A DNA stretch of 64,000 nucleotides from Glutamicibacter sp. B1 (GTDB lineage: Bacteria > Actinomycetota > Actinomycetes > Actinomycetales > Micrococcaceae). The notes under the pieces are model-generated. The model searched no databases. It saw only the letters and a program-made list of their open reading frames with translations, and was not told the DNA's origin. The position numbers were made by a program, and so were the translations under genes. Numbering within the stretch: position 1 is the stretch's first letter; each line of letters starts with the position of its first letter. Location of the stretch: contig NZ_CP125942.1 in assembly GCF_039602135.1 (NCBI RefSeq), positions 558,001 to 622,000 of the forward strand, written 5' to 3'. Of the stretch, positions 18,867-27,522 are shown one piece after another.

Positions 18867-19934
18867 TTACGCGTCGTTGAGACGCAGACCGCTTTCTGTA
18901 TCAAACAGGTGAACGTGCTGTAGGTGAGGCGCGATGTTCAGCTTCTGGCCCCGTGCCGGTGGTGTACGGCCATCAACGCGAACCACAATGACCTGCGTTT
19001 CTCCACCGAGCTCAGCAGAGCCGTAGATGTAGGCGTCCGCACCCAGCTCTTCGACAACGTCAACGATGATCTCTGCGCCTTCGCCAGCACCCACAATGTC
19101 GATGTCCTCAGGGCGGAATCCTAGCGTGGTGCCACCCTGTGAACCTGGGGCCTGAATCAGAGTAGACCCAAAGGCCACCTGCTCATTAGACGATTGCAAC
19201 TTGACCAAGTTCATGGCGGGGGAGCCGATGAAACCAGCAACAAAGACATTGCGTGGGCGGTCATAGAGTTCACGAGGAGTGCCAACTTGCTGCAACTCGC
19301 CATCCTTGAGCACGGCAACTCGATCGCCCATGGTCAATGCTTCAACCTGGTCGTGCGTCACGTAGACAGTGGTGACGCCGAGGCGTCGGGTCAAGGAAGC
19401 GATCTGAGTACGCGTCTGTACACGTAGTTTCGCGTCCAGATTGGACAGCGGCTCATCCATCAGGAAGACCTGAGGCGAACGCACAATTGCACGTCCCATC
19501 GCCACACGCTGACGCTGACCACCGGAAAGCGCCTTTGGCTTACGGTTCAGATACTGTTCCAGATCAAGCAGCTTGGCGGCTTCCTGGACGCGACGGTTTC
19601 GTTCTTCCTTGTCTACGCCGGCGATCTTCAACGCGAAGCCCATGTTCTCGGCCACGGTCATGTGTGGGTACAGAGCGTAGTTCTGGAAGACCATCGCGAT
19701 ATCGCGATCCTTGGGCGGAACGTTGGTAACGTCCTTATCGCCAATGAGGATTCGGCCGGAGTTGACTTCTTCCAAACCTGCGAGCATGCGCAAGGTGGTG
19801 GACTTGCCACAACCGGAGGGCCCAACAAGTACGAGGAATTCTCCGTCTTGAATTTCCAGATCAATTGCATCCACTGAGGGCACAAGAGCGCCTGGATAGA
19901 TGCGGGTAGCCTTATCAAAGGTCACAGTTGCCAT
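18867..19934 (-). CDS. Carbohydrate ABC importer ATPase, MsmK/UgpC/SugC family
   Basis: ATPase subunit that energises CUT1-type sugar ABC importers from the cytoplasmic face. Walker A GPSGCGKST is at residues 38-46. The signature LSGGQRQRVAMGRA, Walker B VFLMDEPLSNLDAKL and switch-histidine region TVYVTHDQ all follow in order. The last ~120 residues form the regulatory TOBE/OB domain typical of MalK/UgpC. 355 residues is normal. No permease or solute-binding gene is adjacent, as is usual for shared ATPases of this group. It sits downstream of otsA-otsB, so trehalose uptake or recycling (SugC-like) is one reasonable role. That is inference: MsmK-type ATPases often serve several importers. Confidence 0.9.
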   Translation of the reverse strand: MATVTFDKATRIYPGALVPSVDAIDLEIQDGEFLVLVGPSGCGKSTTLRMLAGLEEVNSGRILIGDKDVTNVPPKDRDIAMVFQNYALYPHMTVAENMGFALKIAGVDKEERNRRVQEAAKLLDLEQYLNRKPKALSGGQRQRVAMGRAIVRSPQVFLMDEPLSNLDAKLRVQTRTQIASLTRRLGVTTVYVTHDQVEALTMGDRVAVLKDGELQQVGTPRELYDRPRNVFVAGFIGSPAMNLVKLQSSNEQVAFGSTLIQAPGSQGGTTLGFRPEDIDIVGAGEGAEIIVDVVEELGADAYIYGSAELGGETQVIVVRVDGRTPPARGQKLNIAPHLQHVHLFDTESGLRLNDA

Positions 19935-19999
19935 GACGACAATCCTTTCACGGGCAGGTACGTGCCCGACGATCCATAGTGAAAGTGAAATAGGACACT

Positions 20000-20779
20000 T
20001 TAGTCTCGCATGGAAATCAGATTTTGCAAAAGCACTGGCAAGTCTTGCGGAGAAGCGATATAGTGACTCGCCGCAGTCGGTCCGCTACCTACTTTCACTC
20101 CAAGATCCACGGGCTTCAAGACCTTAAACCCGTTTTCATCGGTGACGTCATCTCCGACAAAAAGCACAGCATCAACGTGTAGCAAATTCCGAAGCCAGGT
20201 GAGGCTTTCGCCCTTATCACCGTGATGCACGGACGCTTCAAGAACTGCCTTGCCTTCAAGAAGTTTGGCCCCTGTAAGGCCAGCCAGAGAGTTCTTGGCA
20301 TCGCTTAGAGCAGCGTCTGCTTCCTGCGGTGCTGCCTGGCGTACGTGGAGAACTGTTGCTGATGGCTTGTACTCCAAGGAAACGTTCTCGTAGGAGTCAG
20401 CCACTTTGGTTAGTTCCTGGGTGATCCGTTCCAGGGAGTCCCGTTGTTCATCGTTCAACGGTTTATCGGTCCATTGCTCTTGGTAGGCCCGAGGAACTTT
20501 TCGTTCGGCGCCGTGGGAACCGATACAAAATTCAGGCATAGCATGCGGGTAAACCTGGGCCAGTGAAGCTAGATTGCGCCCGGAAATCAGTGCGGTAAAA
20601 ACGCCGGGTAGCTCTCCTAACTTTTCGAGAAGCTCAGCCGATTCAGGAAGTGGCCGGGCATCTTCGGGGCGATCAACCAGAGGGGACATCGTCCCATCAA
20701 AGTCCAAAGCGACAAGAATCTTCTGTTGAGCCGCAAAGCTGCTCAGGGCCTCTTGCAATTGTGGGTCAAGCTCAGACAA
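20000..20779 (-). CDS. otsB: Trehalose-6-phosphate phosphatase
   Basis: HAD-superfamily phosphatase that converts trehalose 6-phosphate to trehalose, the second step of the OtsAB pathway. The catalytic DFDGT motif is at residues 26-30, with D26 as the expected nucleophile and D28 as the acid/base. The C-terminal HAD motif GDDVTDENGF is present. At 259 residues it has the usual OtsB length. The start is TTG at 20779, seven bases after AAGGGA. It lies 36 bases downstream of otsA on the same strand, so the two are almost certainly co-transcribed. Confidence 0.93.
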   Translation of the reverse strand: MSELDPQLQEALSSFAAQQKILVALDFDGTMSPLVDRPEDARPLPESAELLEKLGELPGVFTALISGRNLASLAQVYPHAMPEFCIGSHGAERKVPRAYQEQWTDKPLNDEQRDSLERITQELTKVADSYENVSLEYKPSATVLHVRQAAPQEADAALSDAKNSLAGLTGAKLLEGKAVLEASVHHGDKGESLTWLRNLLHVDAVLFVGDDVTDENGFKVLKPVDLGVKVGSGPTAASHYIASPQDLPVLLQNLISMRD

Positions 20780-20815
20780 GGTCGTATCCCTTTGTGTGTG
20801 GGTGGGAAGGAGGGC

Positions 20816-22279
20816 CTAGCGAATGGTGGCTTCTGCTGAGGACGCGGCGCTGATCTCGGCAAGTTCCGCGAGGAAAACATCCGACCAACGGGCGACCGTA
20901 TTAATTTTCAAGTGCCGGTTCATTCGACGCATGCGTTTTTCCTGATCAGGTTCGGCCATATTCACGGCTTGAATGATCTTGTCTTTCATTCCGTCGATAT
21001 CATGCGGGTTGACCAGTACGGCCTGGGTGAGTTGATCGGCGGCGCCGGTATATTCGGAGAGCACCAGCACGCCACGTCCGTCCTGGTGGGCGGCAACGTA
21101 TTCCTTGGCGACCAAATTCATGCCATCACGCAGGGCTGTTACCAACAAGACATCGGCTGCCAGATATAGTGCGATCATTTCGCGCAACGGATAGGACTGG
21201 TGCAGGTAGCGCAACGTGGTATGACTCAGAGTGTCATGCTGGCCGGTAATTTGTCCGACCATCAGTTCCACTTGGTCACGCAGTTCCATGTAGGTGTCGA
21301 CGTTTTCACGGCTTGGGCTTGCTACCTGAATCAGGCAGACGTCTCCTGCGCGCAATTGCCCGTCGGCGAGTAATTCTCCGTAGGCCTTGAGCCGGTGACG
21401 GATGCCCTTGGTGTAGTCCAGGCGGTCCACGCCAAGGATCACGGTCTTAGGGTTGCCCAGCTCATTACGGATCTGTGCCGCCCGGGCAATGATCTGTGGG
21501 TCACGCGATAGCTTAGCGATCTGCTCGGTGTCGATCGAGATCGGATGAGCTTTGGCTCGGCAGAGGTTTTGCATCTGGTTCTCGGCCGAGGGAGTAGCTA
21601 CATCGCCCTTGGTGGAGTAATCCGTAAAGCGGCGTAGGCAGCGTAGGAAGTTGGACGCGTCGGTTTCTCGTTGGAAACCGACAAGATCGGCGCCGGCAAG
21701 GCCCTGTAAGATTTGCGTCCGCCACGGCAGCTGAGAGAAAAGGCTGGCTGCTGGGAAGGGGATGTGCAGGAAGAAGCCAATTTTTAGATCGGGACGTGCC
21801 AGACGGATCATCTGTGGCACGAGCTGTAATTGATAATCGTGAACCCATACGGTGGCATTCGGGGCGGCAATTTTTAGGACTGCATCCGCAAAGCGTTGGT
21901 TGATCTTCTTGTAGCGGTCCCACCACGTACGGTGGTACTCCGGTGGCACGATCACATCGTGATACAAAGGCCACAGGGTGGAGTTTGAGAAGCCCTCGTA
22001 GTACAACTCCAGATCGGTTTCATTCAGTGGAACTGGCACCAAGTGGATGTCATCTTTATCGAAGCTTTCCAGCTCCTCGTCGATGCCTCCGTGCCAGCCA
22101 ACCCAAGCACCTTCTGATGCTGCCATGATCGGAGCGAGCGCGGTCACCAGGCCTCCGGGGGAACGCCTAAAGCCTTGGGAGCCGTCAGGGTTCGTAATCC
22201 GGTCGACAGGCAGTCTGTTTGCTACGACCACAAAATCGTAGGACTGCTCGGTGTCTTGACTTGGTGCTGGGGTACCCAC
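20816..22279 (-). CDS. otsA: Trehalose-6-phosphate synthase
   Basis: GT20 glycosyltransferase that makes trehalose 6-phosphate from a nucleotide-activated glucose and glucose 6-phosphate. Recognisable segments in order are [17 protein letters not shown] and WVGWHGG; then [16 protein letters not shown] and GFFLHIPFP; then [11 protein letters not shown] and [14 protein letters not shown]. These cover both nucleotide-sugar and acceptor sites. 487 residues is normal. Start is GTG at 22279 with a strong AGGAGG six bases upstream. It is first gene of a minus-strand set otsA-otsB-ABC ATPase. Trehalose is a compatible solute and stress protectant in this group. Confidence 0.95.
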   Translation of the reverse strand: MGTPAPSQDTEQSYDFVVVANRLPVDRITNPDGSQGFRRSPGGLVTALAPIMAASEGAWVGWHGGIDEELESFDKDDIHLVPVPLNETDLELYYEGFSNSTLWPLYHDVIVPPEYHRTWWDRYKKINQRFADAVLKIAAPNATVWVHDYQLQLVPQMIRLARPDLKIGFFLHIPFPAASLFSQLPWRTQILQGLAGADLVGFQRETDASNFLRCLRRFTDYSTKGDVATPSAENQMQNLCRAKAHPISIDTEQIAKLSRDPQIIARAAQIRNELGNPKTVILGVDRLDYTKGIRHRLKAYGELLADGQLRAGDVCLIQVASPSRENVDTYMELRDQVELMVGQITGQHDTLSHTTLRYLHQSYPLREMIALYLAADVLLVTALRDGMNLVAKEYVAAHQDGRGVLVLSEYTGAADQLTQAVLVNPHDIDGMKDKIIQAVNMAEPDQEKRMRRMNRHLKINTVARWSDVFLAELAEISAASSAEATIR

Positions 22280-22683
22280 TTTAAACCTCCTGGTTTGATC
22301 AAGCTATGCACCGGCGGGGTGCTGAATCGTCGGTTCTGAGTGAATGGCTTGGTATTTGATTTTTGGCTGGCTCATTGGGCCAGTAGTCGAAGCGTGATCT
22401 CTCTCTTATTGAAATCATACTGAATTTTTCATCTTTCATTGTGAGGCATTGCACTCTAGGTCATGCTTCCGAGGTTCCGGTCGAGGTTGCAAGGCCCCTT
22501 CGCCTGATGACTTGGTTGAATGCTCAACTAGATGCTGTCGGTGCCCTTTGGGCGCTGTATGTGCAAGATATGTGACTCCTGTGAAGCGGGGTGAATCTGG
22601 GGTATTCAGGGATATTTGCGCGAAGAATTGGCTAAGCTGGAGCCAGATGACCGTTCTCCGCTGACTGAGGAACCCCCAAATTT
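22280..22683. other. Divergent intergenic region otsA / DsbA-like gene
   Basis: About 400 bases between divergent genes, presumably holding both promoters. No RNA gene, repeat or strong hairpin was seen. A short plus-strand frame at 22449-22664 has no family features and no ribosome-binding site. Confidence 0.5.
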
Positions 22684-23550
22684 ATGTCTACGAATAACCC
22701 GCGCCCAACGAAGGCGCAGCGCAACGCGAGCGCCCGCGAAAAGGCTGCTCAGCTTCGGGCAAGTCAAGAAGCCGCTCAGAAACGTAAGTCACTGATGGTG
22801 AAAATCGGCGTTCTCGTCGCTGTCGTAGTTGTTATTGCACTGGTCGTGACCCTGATCGTTCGCAATAACGCAACGAAGATCTCAGACACTGGTGCCACTC
22901 CTCAGGGCGCAACTGCCGCCGGTGGCATTCTGGTGACTTCCCCTGACTCGGTCGGGACGAAAACCGTTGACAGTGTGGATGTAACGAGCCTAACCGCTCC
23001 AACCGAACAGTTGGATGCTGCTAAGCCACGTGACCTGATCGTTGCCGATAAGGGCGACCCGATCAACATCACCATGTACGTGGATGCTAACTGTGTGCAC
23101 TGTGCAGACTTCGAAGCCACCTACGGCGATCAGATCGATAATTGGCTGGCCAGCGGCGACGTGACCGTTGAATACCGCAACGTTGGCTACCTTGATGGTG
23201 GTTCGGCAACTAACTACTCATCGCGTGGCGCTAATGCTCTGGCTTGCGTGGCCGACGTCAGCCCAACTGCGTACATGAAGTTCGTGAAGGCTCTGTGGGG
23301 TCACTACCCAGAGGGCGAAATGAAGAATGCTGAACTCGCGCAGATGGCCATCGACAACGGTGCTGACGCATCGGTGAAAGACTGCATCACCAGTGATAAG
23401 TTCCGCCCATTCGTTCAGTACGCGACCACTGCTGGTCAGTACGACGGAGTGAAGGGAACCCCTTCAATCTTCATCCAGGGCAAGGAACTTGCTCTGGGCA
23501 CCGATGACTTCCCAACCAAGGTTGAAGAAGCGATCAAGGCTAATAAGTAA
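22684..23550 (+). CDS. Membrane-anchored DsbA-like thiol oxidoreductase
   Basis: 288 residues. A basic, charged cytoplasmic N-terminus of ~38 residues is followed by one hydrophobic membrane segment (about 39-59), a ~60-residue linker and an extracytoplasmic thioredoxin-fold domain. The active-site dithiol is C137-V-H-C140, and the cis-proline segment GTPSIFIQG follows near the end, as in the DsbA/DsbG-like (Thioredoxin_4) family common in actinobacteria. Two other cysteines (in LACVAD and VKDCIT) could form a structural disulfide. It probably introduces or isomerises disulfides in exported proteins. No partner DsbB/VKOR gene is nearby. Expression is probably monocistronic, since a strong terminator follows. 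Confidence 0.85.
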   Translation: MSTNNPRPTKAQRNASAREKAAQLRASQEAAQKRKSLMVKIGVLVAVVVVIALVVTLIVRNNATKISDTGATPQGATAAGGILVTSPDSVGTKTVDSVDVTSLTAPTEQLDAAKPRDLIVADKGDPINITMYVDANCVHCADFEATYGDQIDNWLASGDVTVEYRNVGYLDGGSATNYSSRGANALACVADVSPTAYMKFVKALWGHYPEGEMKNAELAQMAIDNGADASVKDCITSDKFRPFVQYATTAGQYDGVKGTPSIFIQGKELALGTDDFPTKVEEAIKANK

Positions 23551-23617
23551 TTCCAGAAGTAGCTCTGGACAACTTGGGGCGATCAGGTAGTATTCCATAT
23601 TGATCTCGCACCAAGAT

Positions 23618-23658
23618 AAAGGGGAAGAAAGCCATCCGTGGTTTTCTTCCCCTTTGGT
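23618..23658 (+). terminator. Terminator after the DsbA-like gene
   Basis: Arms AAAGGGGAAGAAA and TTTCTTCCCCTTT separated by about nine bases. Confidence 0.85.
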
Positions 23659-23721
23659 ATTTCCCGCTGTGCCCTGTCGATTCGCAGACTAGTGGGGTTT
23701 TCCGATATTCTTATTCGGTAC

Positions 23722-23798
23722 GCCCCCTTAGCTCAGCTGGCCAGAGCGTCTGTCTTGTAAACTGAAGGTCACCGGTTCGAATCCGGTAGGGGGCTCCA
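23722..23798 (+). tRNA. tRNA-Thr (TGT)
   Basis: Acceptor GCCCCCT pairs with AGGGGGC and CCA is encoded after the T discriminator. Loop CTTGTAA gives anticodon TGT. The anticodon stem reads TCTGT against ACTGA, leaving a U-U opposition in the middle of an otherwise paired five-base stem. Confidence 0.93.
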
Positions 23799-23801
23799 CT
23801 A

Positions 23802-23848
23802 AATCCTCGGAGGACACGCATTTACCCGCGTGATTCCGGGGATTTTTT
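23802..23848 (+). terminator. Terminator after tRNA-Thr
   Basis: Arms AATCCTCGGA and TCCGGGGATT enclose a second small hairpin. A run of six T follows. Confidence 0.75.
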
Positions 23849-24024
23849 CGTGCCCAACCGCAATGCCAAAGGTACGGGTAATGGGCCCAAAAGAGCCTAC
23901 CCCCCTTTTGGCTTTTAGCCCCTTATTTTCGGGAAGCATCTTAAGATTGAAGAGCCCAAAATGAGTGGAAACTGTGCAGTCATCGGGATGGATCGGCGCA
24001 GAATCCCGGTAGCATTAAGTTCAA

Positions 24025-24576
24025 ATGATGATACGCAAGATCTATTCAGGCTGCCTTGCTGCAACAGCTATCTGCACTCTTTCCGCTTGTGGTGGGGTCC
24101 AAGCCACTCAGACGGGCGCACTGGACCTAGGCGTTCCTGAAGGCGACGTTGAAAACACTTGGTGCGGAGTATTCCACGAGCAAAATTTTGTCGGGGATGT
24201 AGCAGCTAACACTTCAGATGCTCCGCTATGGATCGCAGACGTGCAGGCTGTAGAGGCTAAAGGTTGGGAATCAAAGCGGTCTATGGCAGCACCGCTACCT
24301 GAAGGTGAGGCTAGCTTGATGGCGTGGACTAATGAGAGCCTCACAGAGGCAGACTTCAACGAATCCGCGAAGAGGCTAACACCATTAGATGCCCCCATTG
24401 AAGTCCCTGCCGGTGAAAATGTGCAGTTGGGGCTCGAAGGTGCTGTAAAGAATGATGCTGAGAATGCTGAAGTTTCGCAGCTTCGGGTTATCTATAAGAC
24501 AGATTTGAAATCATCAAAAAGCTTCTCAGTTGTCGGAAATATCCGCTATGAGTGGAGAGCTCAAAGCTGCGAGTGA
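24025..24576 (+). CDS. Putative lipoprotein of unknown function
   Basis: 183 residues. The N-terminus is a lipoprotein signal: MMIRK, a hydrophobic stretch, then the lipobox LSAC with lipidated Cys at residue 22. The mature part is acidic, with a cysteine in NTWCGVF and another near the C-terminus (QSCE). It is probably anchored to the outer face of the membrane. An ATG at 24028 is an equally good start. I recognise no domain. It is flanked by tRNA-Thr and a DUF808 gene, which gives no functional hint. Confidence 0.7.
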   Translation: MMIRKIYSGCLAATAICTLSACGGVQATQTGALDLGVPEGDVENTWCGVFHEQNFVGDVAANTSDAPLWIADVQAVEAKGWESKRSMAAPLPEGEASLMAWTNESLTEADFNESAKRLTPLDAPIEVPAGENVQLGLEGAVKNDAENAEVSQLRVIYKTDLKSSKSFSVVGNIRYEWRAQSCE

Positions 24577-24813
24577 ACGTTGTTTGACGAGAGTTACTTG
24601 AGCTATCACGTGGTCGAAAACAACAGAGCCCCCTAGCCAACGACCGTAAGAATCCACACGGTATCCGGCTTTTACCCCTCACCATCACGGCGCAGAAGTC
24701 GTGCCTTTCGAACAGGATAAACACGACCCCCGGTAGAATTTCTTAGGACACCATCATCTTTGAGCCAGAGGCAGAAAAGGCCCGACGTTCATCACCAATT
24801 TGAGGAGCTGACC

Positions 24814-25764
24814 ATGGCCGGAGGCCTTGTAGCACTTTTGGACGACGTAGCCGCCCTGGTGAAAGTCACTGCGGCGTCCCTCGACGATGTCGCCATGGGT
24901 GCGGCTAAAGCGAGTACGAAAGCGATGGGCGTAGTGGTTGACGATGCTGCGGTCACGCCACAGTACGTTGAGGGGATCTCGCCCAAGCGCGAACTTCCGA
25001 TCATTTGGAAAATTGCGTTGGGGTCCATCCGCAATAAATTGATCTTCATCCTCCCCGTCGCCCTACTGCTCTCTTACTTTGCCCCGTGGGCGTTGACCCC
25101 GATCCTGATGCTCGGCGGCGCGTACCTGGTTTTTGAAGGCGCGGAAAAACTGCTCGAAGCTTTTGGCTGGATCAAGCACCACGGATCCGGGGAAGAAGGC
25201 AAAGAGCGTGATGAAAAGTCCATCATCAACTCTGCGGTACGCACCGACCTGGTGCTCTCTGCAGAAATCTTGGTGATCTCACTCAACGAGGTCGCGCACG
25301 AACCAATCATTACCCGAGCCCTGATCCTCATTGTTGTGGCCCTACTGATGACCGTGGTGGTCTACGGCGCGGTGGCGCTGATCGTGAAAATGGACGATAT
25401 TGGCCTGCACATGGCCACCAAACCGCGCAAGCTCTCGCAGAAAGTTGGGCGAGGCCTGGTCAAAGCCATGCCGATCGTGATGTCGGTACTCAGCAAGGTT
25501 GGCGTTGTGGCCATGCTGTGGGTCGGTGGACACCTACTGCTGGTGGGCATGGATGAGCTGGGCTGGCACGCGCCGTACGGTTTTGTGCACCACGTCGAAG
25601 AGCTGGTAGCACACGCCACCGGTTCAGCCGGCGCAGTCCTGGGCTGGTGCGTGAATACCGCTTTTTCCTGTGTCGCAGGATTTATCATGGGCGCGATCAT
25701 TACGGTGATTGTGGTGGGGATCCAGAAGCTCCGTCACAAGGGCAAAGCTAAACCCACCCACTAG
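24814..25764 (+). CDS. DUF808 (YedI-like) integral membrane protein
   Basis: 316 residues from ATG 24814, chosen because GGAG lies seven bases upstream and the product then begins MAGGLVALLDDVAAL, the standard N-terminus of the DUF808 family. An upstream in-frame start at 24760 would add 18 atypical residues. Several membrane segments are visible (around IFILPVALLLSYF, ALILIVVALLMTVVVYG, VVAMLWVGGHLLLVG and a glycine-rich C-terminal one). The conserved EKLLEAFGWIKHH and KHHG-like loop is present. The function of the family is not established. It is monocistronic by spacing. Confidence 0.85.
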   Translation: MAGGLVALLDDVAALVKVTAASLDDVAMGAAKASTKAMGVVVDDAAVTPQYVEGISPKRELPIIWKIALGSIRNKLIFILPVALLLSYFAPWALTPILMLGGAYLVFEGAEKLLEAFGWIKHHGSGEEGKERDEKSIINSAVRTDLVLSAEILVISLNEVAHEPIITRALILIVVALLMTVVVYGAVALIVKMDDIGLHMATKPRKLSQKVGRGLVKAMPIVMSVLSKVGVVAMLWVGGHLLLVGMDELGWHAPYGFVHHVEELVAHATGSAGAVLGWCVNTAFSCVAGFIMGAIITVIVVGIQKLRHKGKAKPTH

Positions 25765-25870
25765 GGACCTAAAGTTCTAGCGGCGAGCCGAGTACAATGG
25801 ATAAGTTGCCGCCCAGGCTCGGTCATTTGCGTCCAGCCAAACTGTCTGGCCGCCATGGAAAGATCGATGC

Positions 25871-27520
25871 GTGTTGAGTAAAGAACAAAAAGAGCAGGCC
25901 AGTGCCCGCCATGCGCGGGGCGCCTATTTCACCCCGGAACCGGTAGCAACCTTCATGGCGCAATGGGCCCTAGAAGGCCAGCCGGCTAGGGTTCTGGAGC
26001 CCTCCTGTGGTGATGCTCAATTTCTTGAAGCAGTGCATCGTGAACTGGGGGAGCGCCAAGGGCAGGTGCATTTACATGGTTATGAATTACACGCACCTAC
26101 GGTAGCTCAGGCCCATGACCGCTTGAGCAGCCAGGGAATCAACGCGCAGATAAACCAGGCCAACTTTTTTGATATCGCCGGCAACGCCGACATGGATGTG
26201 GTGATCGGTAACCCTCCCTATGTGCGTTATCAACTTCATCGCGGGGCTGACCGTCAACGTTCGCGCCTGGCAGCAAAAAATGCCGGGGTGGAACTGAACG
26301 AACTAGCCAGCATTTGGGCCGCCTTCGTGGTTCATGCCACCAGCTTCCTAGCCAACGGTGGCCGGATGGCTTTGGTGCTGCCTGCCGAGCTGATGTTCGT
26401 TAACTACGCCGGGGTAGTACGAGCCATGCTGCTCGAACGCTTTGCCACAGTTCACCTGGCAGTCTTTGAAGAGCGCCTGTTTGCCGATGCTCAAGAAGAA
26501 GTCGTGTTATTGCTGGCCGAGGGCTATGGCCAGGGCCCGAGCGACCATTTCAGATTGCATCAGTTCCGCAATGCCCACGACCTTGCACAGCTGGGATCGG
26601 GCACCCGCCACGTCCCACAACGCGCTGCGGACCGTTGGACCGGCTCGCTGGTCGGGCTGGAAGCCCAAGGGATCCTGGCTTCAGCCACTGCGCAGGGCCA
26701 GTTCGCGACGCTCAATTCTTGGGGCGAAACCTCACTGGGTGCGGTCACCGGAAATAACAAGTGGTTCACGCTCAACGCCGACAAGGTTCAGGAGCTGGGG
26801 CTGGAGGAAACGGAAGTCATTCGTATTTCACCTCCGGGCTCTCGACACCTGCGGGGGCTGGAACTTGATTCGCATGGGTGGGAGCACCTGCGCGATCAGG
26901 GCGCAGCAACCTACCTGTTCAGGCCCGCCGGTGCACCAAGCCCGGCAGGAGAGCATCTGGTGGCCAGCGGCGAATTGGCCAATGTTGACCAAGCCTATAA
27001 GTGTCGGGTGCGCTCGCCGTGGTGGCGAGTCCCGATATTGTCGGTGCCGGATCTGTTCATGACCTATATGAATGCCGATACCCCACGGCTGACCTCTAAC
27101 GAGGCGGGGGTACACCATATCAACTCCATCCACGGTGTGTACTTGGGTGCAGATGTGCGCGAATTGGGCAGGGAACTGCTGCCGTTGGCGTCGTTGAATA
27201 CTTTGACCATGTTGGGTGCCGAGATGGTCGGGCGTTCCTATGGTGGGGGAATTTTGAAGGTTGAACCCCGCGAAGCCGATGCGCTTCCGGTACCGTCCAT
27301 TGCGATGGTGCAGCACTATGCAACACCATTGCGCGCCATCAAGTCTGAGGTACGCGCACTATTGGTTGCCGGGGCAAAACAAGAGGCGACCGAAATGGTC
27401 GACGAGATCGTCCTAGAGCAAATGCTCTCATTGGATAAGGCAGCGGTAGCGACCATCCGGGCGGCACGGACGAACATGCTGGAACGACGAGCGGCGAGAA
27501 GTAAAGCGGTGAAGGGATAA
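25871..27520 (+). CDS. N6-adenine DNA methyltransferase of a type II restriction-modification system (gamma class)
   Basis: Transfers a methyl group from SAM to N6 of adenine in a specific DNA site, protecting host DNA. Motif X-like GAYFTP is at residues 18-22, motif I (LEPSCGDAQFLEA) at about 42-54, and catalytic motif IV NPPY at about 114-117. This X-I-IV order is that of gamma-class TaqI/Eco57I-like enzymes. The remaining ~350 residues form the target-recognition part. Start is GTG at 25871, 549 residues. The next gene begins two bases after its stop, so the pair is translationally coupled. No controller-protein gene is seen. Confidence 0.88.
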   Translation: MLSKEQKEQASARHARGAYFTPEPVATFMAQWALEGQPARVLEPSCGDAQFLEAVHRELGERQGQVHLHGYELHAPTVAQAHDRLSSQGINAQINQANFFDIAGNADMDVVIGNPPYVRYQLHRGADRQRSRLAAKNAGVELNELASIWAAFVVHATSFLANGGRMALVLPAELMFVNYAGVVRAMLLERFATVHLAVFEERLFADAQEEVVLLLAEGYGQGPSDHFRLHQFRNAHDLAQLGSGTRHVPQRAADRWTGSLVGLEAQGILASATAQGQFATLNSWGETSLGAVTGNNKWFTLNADKVQELGLEETEVIRISPPGSRHLRGLELDSHGWEHLRDQGAATYLFRPAGAPSPAGEHLVASGELANVDQAYKCRVRSPWWRVPILSVPDLFMTYMNADTPRLTSNEAGVHHINSIHGVYLGADVRELGRELLPLASLNTLTMLGAEMVGRSYGGGILKVEPREADALPVPSIAMVQHYATPLRAIKSEVRALLVAGAKQEATEMVDEIVLEQMLSLDKAAVATIRAARTNMLERRAARSKAVKG

Positions 27521-27522
27521 AC

